Shown piece after piece: positions 12,967 to 21,282 of a stretch of DNA of 21,282 nt. The stretch is from RBG-16-64-43 sp964353865. Its GTDB lineage: Bacteria; Chloroflexota; Anaerolineae; Anaerolineales; RBG-16-64-43. The DNA lies in assembly GCA_964353865.1 (NCBI GenBank), contig CAYGXJ010000039.1, forward strand, positions 1-21,282, given 5' to 3'. The position numbers and the translations under genes were made by a program. Every line of letters begins with the position of its first letter. Position 1 is the stretch's first letter. Under the pieces are notes generated by a model, which saw only the letters and a program-made list of their open reading frames with translations, had not been told where the DNA came from and did no database searches.

Positions 12967-15900
12967 TGCCCGATCTGGAATCCAGCCGCATGGACACAAC
13001 TCCTGGAGCGGTCCGCCCAGACAACCCGGACGGTCTTGCTCTCGGTTCGGAGGAGGCCGCGCGGCTTGTGGCCTCGGGCCACACCGCCACGAGGCGGACC
13101 GGCTCTGCGGGATTCCTTCGCCGTCTCGACGAACTTGAGGCGCTCCTGCGCGAGGCTCACGCCCACGTTGCGAGCTCGACGGATCCCAAACTCGGGCTAT
13201 CCTACGCGGGAGAGTGGCTGCTCGACAATTTCTACACGGTGAACCAGGCCGTGCGCCAGGTGCGGCAGGACTTGCCCCCGGGGTTCTACCGCGAACTCCC
13301 CAAGCTGGATGCCTCTCGAGAGCACGATTTGCCCCGCATCTACGCTTTGGCGCGTGAGCTGACCGCGAGCAGCGAGTTCTATCTCGACCCCGACCGTATG
13401 CGTCGCTTCGTCGCCGCCTACCAGACCGTGTCCCCGCTGACGATGGGCGAACTCTGGGGGCTTCCAACCATGCTGCGGTTGGCGACGCTCGAGCGGCTCG
13501 CGCGAGCAGCGACCGCTCTGGTCGATCACGCCCTGGGCGGTGCCACTCCATTGGCGGCCGAACGGCGGAGGCAGGTCGAGGGGGACCCATCGGCCGTTTC
13601 CAACAGCATCCTCAGCCTGCGCGCCCTCGATATCGAAGACTGGCAGATGTTCTTCGAGAGCGTGAGCCGGGTCGAGGCCATCCTGCGCCGGGACCCGGCC
13701 CGCGTCTATGCCCACATGGACTTTGAGACGCGGGATCGGTACCGCAAGGTGGTCGAGCACTTGGCTCGGGCCACGGGCCAATCCGAAGAATCGGTCGCCC
13801 AGGCAGCTATAGATCTTGCGGTCGAGCAGGGTGGAAGGCCCGTCGAAGACGGCGACACGGTCGCCGCCCGGCCATCCAAGAAGCCGTCGCGGCTCCGCCA
13901 AGCGACTCAGCGGCCGCGTCGGTTTGCCGACCCCCCGCCGCGGGCAGCCGAGGGCTCGAGGGCAGAAGGGCGCGAGCCGCTTTCCGATCGGAGTCATCAT
14001 GTTGGTTTCTTCCTCTTCGACCGCGGTCGCGCGCTGCTTGAGGGCCGCCTGGGCTACTCTCCATCTGTGCGGACCAGGTTGCGCCGCGGGCTGAAGGCCC
14101 ACGCCCTGGCGGGCTACCTGGGAGGCATCGGGCTGCTCACGCTACTCTTCCTGATCGGCGTGGGCGTGCTCAGTGTGGCCTGGGGCGGGTCGATCCTCCA
14201 GGTGGTGATCGCCTTGATGCTGGCTCTGGTTCCTGCGGCGACTATTGCCGTGAGCCTCGTTCATTCGCTCATCCCCCGCCTGGTTGCTCCTCGCCGGTTG
14301 CCCAAAATGGATTTTGATGAGGGCATCCCGCGAGAGTTCAGTGCCTTGGTCGCGATACCCGCCCTCATCACCCGAACCGAGGAAGTCCACTCATTGCTGC
14401 GTCAACTCGAACAGCACTATCTGGGCACGCTGGATGCGAACCTGCACTACGCGCTCCTGACGGATTTTGGTGATGCCCCGCAGGAACATATGCCTGGAGA
14501 TGGATTGTTGCTGGCCGAGGCGCGCGAGGGAATCCAGGCCCTCAACCACAAGTACCGACGTGGGAGGGGGGAGTGTTTCCACCTCTTCCACCGGTCCCGG
14601 GCGTGGAACCCGCAAGAGGGCGTGTGGATGGGCTGGGAACGCAAGCGCGGCAAGCTGGTCGAATTGAGCGAGCTGCTGAGCGACGGCAAGAGGTCGAGGC
14701 ATGTTCGGACGGTCGTGGGCCAACCGTTGCCGCGCGTCCGCTACGTGATCACTCTCGACGCGGATTCGGTCCTTACGCGCGGAGGCGCACGGCGCCTCGT
14801 GGCGACGCTGGCTCACCCGCTCAATCAGGCGGAGTTCGATCCGCGCAGCGGTGCGCTGCGGGGTGGATACACCGTGCTGCAACCTCGGGTGCGGGTCAAG
14901 CCCACCAGCGTGCGCCGATCGATCCTGACCCGCATTTTCGCCGGTGATGCGGGATTGGATCTCTACACTCAAGCGGTCTCGGATGCCTATCAGGATCTAT
15001 TCGGCGAGGGCATCTTCGTCGGGAAGGGAATCATGGACGTGGCGGCCTTTCGGCGCAGTCTGGCGGGCCGCGTCCCCGAGAACGCCTTGCTCAGCCACGA
15101 CCTCTTTGAAGGAATCGTCGGGCGTGCGGGGCTGGTCTCCGACGTGGTCGTCTTGGAGGACTTCCCCGACCAGTATCTTGCCTACGAGGAGCGCTTGCAC
15201 CGCTGGATGCGGGGCGACTGGCAGTTGCTGCCCTGGCTGCTCTCCCACGTTCCGGTGGAGGGGGGCGGCAAGATCCCCAATGATTTCCCGCCGCTCGATC
15301 GCTGGAAGATCCTCGACAATCTCCGGCGCAGCTTGCTTGCGCCGTGCATGCTGGCGCTGCTCGCAGTGGGCTGGACCTGGCTGCCCGGCCCGGCTCTGGC
15401 CTGGTCGGGGCTGGCCATCCTGGGGCCCGGGGCCTCCCTATTGGCCGGGATGGCACAAGGGATACGATTGCGCAGACCGGGTCCGCCGTCCGTGCACGCA
15501 TGGCGTCCGCCGTGGGCCGACCTGGCCCGCTGGTTCTTCGCTCTGGTCTTTCTTCCTTTTGAGGCACTGCTTGCGCTCGACGCCATCGGGACAACGCTGG
15601 TTCGCCTCGCTTTCACCCGCCGGCGGCTGCTCGAATGGACGCCGGCCGCGCATATTGCCCGTTCCCTCGGTCGGCGGGCAGGGTCGGCCCTCACCTGGAG
15701 GCGCATGGCGTTTGCGCCGGGCCTGGCGCTGGCCCTCGTGCTGCTCACCGCGTGGGCGAAACCCTCCTCCCTGGCGTTGGCCTCACTGTTCGCACTTTTC
15801 TGGTTGGCGTCCCCGCAGATTGCGCTGCTCATCAGCCGTCGCCTGCGCCCGGTCCAGCCGCTGCTCACGCCGATGCAACGCGGCGAGCTTGGCAGCATCG

Positions 15901-18900
15901 CGCGACGCACCTGGCTCTTCTATGAACGGTTCGTCGGCCCCGAGGATCATTGGCTGCCGCCGGACCACTTCCAGGAATCGCCCGGAAGCCAGCTCGCACA
16001 CCGTACTTCTCCGACGAACATCGGGTTTCTGCTCCTTTCCAGCCTGGCAGCCAGCGACCTGGGATATGTGAGCCTGATCGGACTGGAACTCAGGCTCGGC
16101 TCGACGTACGACTCGCTGGAGGTGCTTGAGCGCCATCGCGGCCACTATTTCAATTGGTACGATACCCGCACGCTGGCGCCGCTCGCGCCGCGCTACGTCT
16201 CAACGGTTGACAGCGGCAACCTGGCCGCATGTCTGATGACGGTTTCGCGGGCGTGTGAGGCTATGCCCGAGGCACGCGTTTTCCCGTGGCAGCGCTGGCG
16301 GGGGCTGCTCGATATCCTGTCCGTGCTGGGCGAAGGACTACCCGCGGCGGGTCCGGCGGCTGCGGCCGTGCGAGAAGAGCTGGCGGAGATAGCGCGGCGG
16401 ACGCTGGCGGTCGAGGCCGAACCTGATCGTTGGGCCGATCTCCTAGCCACACTCTCGGGCCAGGAGCTCTCGAAGTTGGACCAGCGGCTCATGCAGATGA
16501 TCGAGGTCGGTCCGCACGATCTCACCCCGCAGGCGCTGAACGGCCTGCGGCTGAGTTCGGAACGGGTTCGCCATCACCTGATGAGCATGCGCCGCGAACT
16601 CGATCTCCTGCTGCCATGGGCCGATCTCGTCGCTCATCCACCGCAGATGTTCGGTGCACCGGGGAGTGACCCTCTCGTGCAGGGCGCCTGGCGGGCGATG
16701 CGCGAAGCCTTTACCACATCTCCTCGTTTGCGCGAGGTGCCCGAGATCTGCCGGTCGGGTGAGGCCCAGGTGCAGTCGCTTCGTTCCTTGATCCAAGATC
16801 AGGCTCTTGACCCGCGAGAAGGGCAGGAGGCTGTCCGTCGTTTGCGCGAGGCGGTGGAATGGTGTGAGCGTTCGGCCTCTGCGATGCAGGGGGCGCGCCT
16901 CGCCGCAGAGGCGCTGATGCTCGGCTACCAGAAGCTGAGCGCGCGGGCCGAGGCCATCATTCAAGCGATGGAATTCGGCTTCCTGTTCGACCGGCGGCGG
17001 CAGGTATTCCACATTGGGTACAACGTGGCCGCCGGGAAGCTGGACGACAACCATTACGACCTGCTGGCTTCGGAGGCGCGCCTGGCGAGCCTGGTGGCCA
17101 TCGCCAAGCGCGACGTGCCGATGAGTCACTGGCTTCATTTGGGGCGTCCGATGACTCGAGCGGATGGCTCGCTGGCGCTGCTCTCGTGGAGCGGGACGAT
17201 TTTCGAATACTTGATGCCCTTGCTGCTTGAGCGCAGCTATCCCGGGACCCTTCTGGAGCAGAGCGCTCGCGCGGCCGTGAAGCTGCAGATTGAATACGCC
17301 CGCAGCACGAACACGCCTTGGGGTATTTCCGAATCGGGCTATTACGCATTCGATGCCGGATCCAGCTACCAGTACCGGGCCTTTGGGGTTCCGGGCCTCG
17401 GGCTCAAACGCGGGCTGGACGAGGACGTGGTCATCGCGCCCTACGCCTCGTTGATGGCGGTCTCTCTGGCTCCCAAGGAGGTGTTCACCAACATCCGTCG
17501 TCTCCGGCGAATGGGAATGCTGGGGGAATTCGGGTTCTTCGAGTCGATCGACTTCACACCTTCCCGCCTTCCGCTCGGCCAGTCCCAAGCCAGAGTCCAA
17601 TCCTACATGTCCCATCACCATGGCATGGTGCTGGTGGCTCTTGCCAATGCCCTGCACGACGAGGTGATGGTCCAGCGGTTCCATTCCGACCCTCGCATCC
17701 AGAGCGTCGAACTGCTCTTGCAGGAGCAATTGCCGGTGCGCGTCCCGATCGAAGTGGCGGAGAACCGGGTCGCGATGCCGGCCCGCGCCGTTCATCGCAA
17801 AGTCAGCCTGACCCCCTGGCGGGCTGCCGCGCGTGCGCCCACGCCCCAAGTCCACCTTCTTTCCAACGGGCGCTACGCGGTCCTCATCACGGCCGCCGGC
17901 TCGGGCTACAGCGAGTGGCGCGGCATGGCTCTCACCCGGTGGCGCGCCGATCCGACCCTGGATGATTGGGGAACCTGGGTCTACATCAAAGACCGCGACT
18001 CCGGTAGCTTGTGGTCGGCCGGCTACCAGCCCACGGCCACAACCTCCACCCGCCAGGGCGTCCTCTTCTTCCCCTACAAAGCCGAGTTCTACCGCGAACA
18101 GGATGGTCTCGCGCTCAAAATGGAGGTGGCGGTCGTCGCAGACGAAGACGTGGAGGTCCGCCATCTGATCCTCACCAACAACAGTGATCTCACACGGCGG
18201 CTGACCGTGACCAGCTACGCCGAAGTGGTCCTCGCCGCTCAGGCTGAGGACCGGCGACACCCGGCCTTCAACAAGCTGTTCATCGAAAGCGAGTTTCTCC
18301 CGGAGCTCAATGCACTGCTCTTTCATCGCCGCGCGCGATCAGCCGATGAGCCTCCCGCGCACTTGGTGCACATGCTGGTTGCCAATTCCGCACGGCGGGG
18401 GGCGGTGGCCCACGAGGGCGAACGGGCCCGTTTCCTGGGCCGCGGTCGCTCTCCCCGGTCCCCGCTCTGCCTGCTTGGGCCGGGCGCGGCGCTGACCGGG
18501 TCGACCGGCGCGACGATGGATCCGATCATGGCTCTTGGCCAGGAGATCGACCTCGCCCCGCGCGCCACGGTCCGCATGGCCTTCGTCACGTTGGCGAGCG
18601 AGTCTCGCGAGGAGGGCCTGGCGCTCGCGGGACGCTACCAGTCGATGTCGGCCATCGACCGCTCCTTCGGGCGAGCGCGGAGGGAGGTCGAAGCGGAACT
18701 GCAGGAGCAGTCTCTGTCGACCTCAGATCTGGAAGGCCTCGACCAGTTGCTCTCGGCGTTGCTCTATCCGAGTGCACGACTGCGGGGTGAGGCGGGGACC
18801 CTCGCCTCCAATCGCAAGGGCCAGCCGGGATTGTGGGCTTTCGGTGTATCGGGCGATTACCCTCTCATGCTGGTGCGGCTCAACAGCGAGGACGAGACGC

Positions 18901-21282
18901 CGCTGGTGCACGACGTGCTGCGCGCGCATGCCTTCTGGCGGAGACGCGGGGTGAAGAGCGATCTGGTGCTGCTCTTGCAGAAAGAGAGCGGATACGGACA
19001 GGAACTGCAGGGCGAGCTCTACCGGCTGATGGTGCGCATGCAGCTCGCGCCTTGGCTGAACCAGCGCGCCGGGATCTTCATCCTGAGCGCGGACCAGATG
19101 GCCGTGGAGGATCGCACACTACTCGAGAGCGCCGCACGCGTTGTCCTGGATGGATCGCGCGGCACCCTCGCCGAACAGCTGGCCCGGCCCTTCGAACAGC
19201 CCCGTCACCTGCCGGCCTTTGTGCCCACGCTGGGCGGCCCGGAGGAGATCGAACCCACGCCGGAGTTGGCCCGGCCCACCGCGCTGCTGTTCGACAACGG
19301 GCGCGGCGGCTTCAGCCCGGACGGCAGCGAATACCAGATCTACTTGAGGCCGGGAGAACGGACGCCCGTGCCCTGGATCAACGTGGTCGCCAACCCCGAG
19401 TTCGGCTTCGTGGTGTCGGAAACCGGGGCGGGGTTCACCTGGGCGGAGAACAGCTCCGAAAACCGCCTGACCCCCTGGGCTAACGATCCGGTAAGGGACT
19501 GTCCCGGGGAGGCGCTCTACCTACGAGACGAGGAGACAGCTGCCTTGTGGTCGCCGACGCCGGGGCCGGCGCCTGCCTCCGCTCCGTATCTCGTGCGTCA
19601 CGGGGCAGGGTATTCGGTCTTCGAACATCACAGCCATGGACTGCGGCAGAGCCTGCGACTGTTTGTCGTGCCGGACTCGCCGGTCAAGGTGATTGCGCTG
19701 CATCTGGAAAACCTGTGGACACGACCGCGCCGGCTGACCGCGACCTACTACGCACAGTGGGTCTTGGGCACGGATGCGGAGGCCAGTTCGCAATTCCTGG
19801 TGCCCGAGTATGAACCTGAGGCCCACGTGCTCCTGGCCCGCAACCCCTACAGCACGGAATTCAACGGGCGGTTCGCCTTCCTGGCCGCCTGCCAGCGGCC
19901 GCACGGGCTGACCACGGATCGAACCGAGTTCCTGGGGCGCATGGGCGACATGCAGCGCCCGGCTGGGCTTACGCGGGTCGGGCTGGCGGGGGTCGTTCGA
20001 GCGGGGCTGGATCCGTGTGCGGCACTTCAGCTGCATGTGGAACTCAAACCCGGTGAGTCCAAGGAGATCTTTTTCGTCCTGGGTCAGGCCACCCAGCGCG
20101 AGGAGGCGCTGCGCTTGGCGCGGCGCTATCAAGAGCCCGTCCAGATGGAGGCCGCCTGGAGCGACAGCCTCGCTCACTGGAATGAGGTGCTCGGCCGTGT
20201 GACGGTGACTACGCCTGATCCTTCCATGGATCTCATGTTGAACCGTTGGCTGCTGTACCAGGCGCTCTCCTGCCGAATGTGGGGCCGCTCGGCGCTCTAT
20301 CAATCGAGCGGCGCGTTCGGCTTCCGTGATCAATTGCAGGATGTCATGGCCTTGGTGCATGCCGCGCCTCATATTGCGCGTGACCACGTGCTTCTGGCCG
20401 CGCGGCACCAGTTCGAGGAGGGGGATGTGCTGCATTGGTGGCACCCGCCTTCGGGGCGCGGCGACCGCACCCGCTGCTCCGACGACCTGCTGTGGCTGCC
20501 CTTCGTCACCGCGCACTACGTGGAGGCCACCGGAGACGAGGCCATCCTGGCGGAGGAGTTGCCCTTCCTGCGGGGCGCTCCGCTCGCGGATGAGGAACGG
20601 CAGCGCTACGGGCTGTATCCGAGCACGGATGAGACTGCCTCCCTCTTCGAACACTGCCGGCGAGCGCTCGTGAAGGGGTTGACCTCCGGCGCACACGGGC
20701 TGCCCCTTATCGGCAGCGGCGACTGGAATGATGGTTTGAATCGCGTCGGGATCGAAGGCAAGGGGGAGAGTATCTGGTTGGGTTGGTTCATCTGCGACGC
20801 GCTTAATCGCTTCGCCGGATTGTGCGACCGGCTCGGGCAGGCGCAGGAGGCAGCCGGCTATCGCGAGCGCGCCGCGCGGCTGGGCTTGGCCGTGGAGTCG
20901 GCGGGCTGGGATGGCAAATGGTATCGGCGTGGATACTATGACGATGGGCAGCCGCTCGGATCGGCGCAGGACGAGGAATGGCAGATCGACGCGGTCGCCC
21001 AGTCGTGGGCCGTTCTGTCGGGCGTGGCCGACCCGGGACGCGCCGAGCAAGCGATGCGCGAGGTCCAAGCGCGGCTGGTGAGCGCCAAGGAGAGGCTGGT
21101 CCTGCTTGCCACGCCGCCCTTCGACAAGACGGTGCGCGATCCGGGCTATCTCAAAGGCTATCCTCCCGGCGTGCGCGAGAACGGTGGGCAGTATACACAT
21201 GCTGCCACCTGGACGGCCTGGGCTTTTGTTACCCTGGGTGATGGAAAACAAGCCGGGGCGCTCTTTGACCTGCTCAACCCGG
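12966..21282 (+). CDS. ndvB: Cyclic beta-1,2-glucan synthase, NdvB/ChvB type (3' end cut by window)
   Basis: The frame is open for 2772 codons to the window end; full-length relatives have about 2800-2900. It polymerises UDP-glucose into beta-1,2-glucan and closes it into rings. After an N-terminal helical region (~1-375, with an Arg/Pro-rich stretch ~288-344), membrane segments lie at ~376-445. The GT84 domain follows, with ITLDAD (D598, D600), SHDLFEG (D712) and RLHRW (743-747). More membrane helices lie at ~785-950. A glycoamylase-like (PF10091, GH189-type cyclisation) domain spans ~1318-1580 and contains SYMSHHHGM. Two GH94 N-terminal-like sandwich modules precede the GH94 phosphorylase barrel with GFRDQLQD and GSGDWNDGLNRVG (catalytic Asp in DWND, 2586-2589), which trims chain length. 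All catalytic motifs are intact and no frameshift was seen. ATG 12966 overlaps the usp stop (TGATG). Confidence 0.95.
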   Translation, partial: MPDLESSRMDTTPGAVRPDNPDGLALGSEEAARLVASGHTATRRTGSAGFLRRLDELEALLREAHAHVASSTDPKLGLSYAGEWLLDNFYTVNQAVRQVRQDLPPGFYRELPKLDASREHDLPRIYALARELTASSEFYLDPDRMRRFVAAYQTVSPLTMGELWGLPTMLRLATLERLARAATALVDHALGGATPLAAERRRQVEGDPSAVSNSILSLRALDIEDWQMFFESVSRVEAILRRDPARVYAHMDFETRDRYRKVVEHLARATGQSEESVAQAAIDLAVEQGGRPVEDGDTVAARPSKKPSRLRQATQRPRRFADPPPRAAEGSRAEGREPLSDRSHHVGFFLFDRGRALLEGRLGYSPSVRTRLRRGLKAHALAGYLGGIGLLTLLFLIGVGVLSVAWGGSILQVVIALMLALVPAATIAVSLVHSLIPRLVAPRRLPKMDFDEGIPREFSALVAIPALITRTEEVHSLLRQLEQHYLGTLDANLHYALLTDFGDAPQEHMPGDGLLLAEAREGIQALNHKYRRGRGECFHLFHRSRAWNPQEGVWMGWERKRGKLVELSELLSDGKRSRHVRTVVGQPLPRVRYVITLDADSVLTRGGARRLVATLAHPLNQAEFDPRSGALRGGYTVLQPRVRVKPTSVRRSILTRIFAGDAGLDLYTQAVSDAYQDLFGEGIFVGKGIMDVAAFRRSLAGRVPENALLSHDLFEGIVGRAGLVSDVVVLEDFPDQYLAYEERLHRWMRGDWQLLPWLLSHVPVEGGGKIPNDFPPLDRWKILDNLRRSLLAPCMLALLAVGWTWLPGPALAWSGLAILGPGASLLAGMAQGIRLRRPGPPSVHAWRPPWADLARWFFALVFLPFEALLALDAIGTTLVRLAFTRRRLLEWTPAAHIARSLGRRAGSALTWRRMAFAPGLALALVLLTAWAKPSSLALASLFALFWLASPQIALLISRRLRPVQPLLTPMQRGELGSIARRTWLFYERFVGPEDHWLPPDHFQESPGSQLAHRTSPTNIGFLLLSSLAASDLGYVSLIGLELRLGSTYDSLEVLERHRGHYFNWYDTRTLAPLAPRYVSTVDSGNLAACLMTVSRACEAMPEARVFPWQRWRGLLDILSVLGEGLPAAGPAAAAVREELAEIARRTLAVEAEPDRWADLLATLSGQELSKLDQRLMQMIEVGPHDLTPQALNGLRLSSERVRHHLMSMRRELDLLLPWADLVAHPPQMFGAPGSDPLVQGAWRAMREAFTTSPRLREVPEICRSGEAQVQSLRSLIQDQALDPREGQEAVRRLREAVEWCERSASAMQGARLAAEALMLGYQKLSARAEAIIQAMEFGFLFDRRRQVFHIGYNVAAGKLDDNHYDLLASEARLASLVAIAKRDVPMSHWLHLGRPMTRADGSLALLSWSGTIFEYLMPLLLERSYPGTLLEQSARAAVKLQIEYARSTNTPWGISESGYYAFDAGSSYQYRAFGVPGLGLKRGLDEDVVIAPYASLMAVSLAPKEVFTNIRRLRRMGMLGEFGFFESIDFTPSRLPLGQSQARVQSYMSHHHGMVLVALANALHDEVMVQRFHSDPRIQSVELLLQEQLPVRVPIEVAENRVAMPARAVHRKVSLTPWRAAARAPTPQVHLLSNGRYAVLITAAGSGYSEWRGMALTRWRADPTLDDWGTWVYIKDRDSGSLWSAGYQPTATTSTRQGVLFFPYKAEFYREQDGLALKMEVAVVADEDVEVRHLILTNNSDLTRRLTVTSYAEVVLAAQAEDRRHPAFNKLFIESEFLPELNALLFHRRARSADEPPAHLVHMLVANSARRGAVAHEGERARFLGRGRSPRSPLCLLGPGAALTGSTGATMDPIMALGQEIDLAPRATVRMAFVTLASESREEGLALAGRYQSMSAIDRSFGRARREVEAELQEQSLSTSDLEGLDQLLSALLYPSARLRGEAGTLASNRKGQPGLWAFGVSGDYPLMLVRLNSEDETPLVHDVLRAHAFWRRRGVKSDLVLLLQKESGYGQELQGELYRLMVRMQLAPWLNQRAGIFILSADQMAVEDRTLLESAARVVLDGSRGTLAEQLARPFEQPRHLPAFVPTLGGPEEIEPTPELARPTALLFDNGRGGFSPDGSEYQIYLRPGERTPVPWINVVANPEFGFVVSETGAGFTWAENSSENRLTPWANDPVRDCPGEALYLRDEETAALWSPTPGPAPASAPYLVRHGAGYSVFEHHSHGLRQSLRLFVVPDSPVKVIALHLENLWTRPRRLTATYYAQWVLGTDAEASSQFLVPEYEPEAHVLLARNPYSTEFNGRFAFLAACQRPHGLTTDRTEFLGRMGDMQRPAGLTRVGLAGVVRAGLDPCAALQLHVELKPGESKEIFFVLGQATQREEALRLARRYQEPVQMEAAWSDSLAHWNEVLGRVTVTTPDPSMDLMLNRWLLYQALSCRMWGRSALYQSSGAFGFRDQLQDVMALVHAAPHIARDHVLLAARHQFEEGDVLHWWHPPSGRGDRTRCSDDLLWLPFVTAHYVEATGDEAILAEELPFLRGAPLADEERQRYGLYPSTDETASLFEHCRRALVKGLTSGAHGLPLIGSGDWNDGLNRVGIEGKGESIWLGWFICDALNRFAGLCDRLGQAQEAAGYRERAARLGLAVESAGWDGKWYRRGYYDDGQPLGSAQDEEWQIDAVAQSWAVLSGVADPGRAEQAMREVQARLVSAKERLVLLATPPFDKTVRDPGYLKGYPPGVRENGGQYTHAATWTAWAFVTLGDGKQAGALFDLLNP

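Noticed and set aside
14944..16071. 375-codon plus-strand open frame in another register
   Set aside because: It overlaps the glucan synthase frame and is Arg/Ser/Trp-rich without motifs; the glucan synthase frame continues through it intact.
16443..18326. 627-codon minus-strand open frame
   Set aside because: It lies wholly antisense to the glucan synthase, whose motifs are unmistakable. It is rich in His/Arg/Gln/Gly as expected for a GC-rich shadow frame and shows no domain.
19521..21251. 576-codon minus-strand open frame
   Set aside because: Antisense to the GH94 part of the glucan synthase; no recognisable motif.
1..21282. CRISPR arrays, insertion sequences, prophage or integrase genes
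   Set aside because: No regularly spaced direct repeats, transposase motifs or attachment-site-like duplications were seen; the tRNA-Val has no repeated 3' end nearby.

Overview
The window is about 21 kb of GC-rich bacterial chromosome with densely packed genes. It is mostly housekeeping content plus one very large envelope-polysaccharide enzyme. The organism is best guessed as a Chloroflexota (Anaerolineae-like) bacterium. The reasons are a serine hydroxymethyltransferase fused to a glycine-cleavage T-protein, a high-GC ffh-rpsP-khpA-rimM cluster, a standalone two-domain universal stress protein, and a cyclic beta-1,2-glucan synthase. This assignment is inference from gene content; there is no rRNA or other decisive marker here.

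Layout. Positions 2-426 (+) hold the 3' end of one short protein of unknown function and an overlapping 82-residue exported protein. A strong minus-strand terminator (491-522) closes the large minus-strand gene at 633-3782, a GlyA-GcvT fusion of 1049 residues. That gene lies 71 bases downstream of a tRNA-Val(TAC) gene (3854-3930, minus) that has a perfect TATAAT -10 box. On the plus strand follow a Wzx/MATE-like polysaccharide flippase (to 5793) and a Phd/YefM-YoeB toxin-antitoxin pair (5896-6436), whose promoter overlaps two TGTACA operator hexamers.

From 6633 to 11079 (+) there is a translation and RNA cluster: ffh (SRP GTPase), rpsP (S16, with a long basic tail), khpA (KH protein), rimM (16S maturation factor with a long low-complexity N-terminus containing a perfect hairpin), thpR (RNA 2',3'-cyclic phosphodiesterase), a TIGR00725/SLOG-type nucleotide-binding protein, and rsfS (ribosome silencing factor, apparently starting at CTG). 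The usual trmD-rplS genes are not found after rimM. A perfect 28-bp palindrome separates rsfS from the convergent ndk (nucleoside diphosphate kinase, minus).

From 12010 to the right edge (+) are a tandem-domain UspA protein and, overlapping its stop codon by one base, a giant NdvB-type cyclic beta-1,2-glucan synthase. That gene is open for 2772 codons and is cut by the window end inside its C-terminal GH94 phosphorylase domain. The start overlap implies the two are translated from one transcript.

The most notable points are the SHMT-GcvT fusion with an extra middle domain, the operator architecture of the toxin-antitoxin promoter, the probable CTG start of rsfS, the hairpin and long N-terminus of rimM, and the Usp-glucan synthase pair in what may be a monoderm lineage. 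I did not find a convincing wholly new multigene system.
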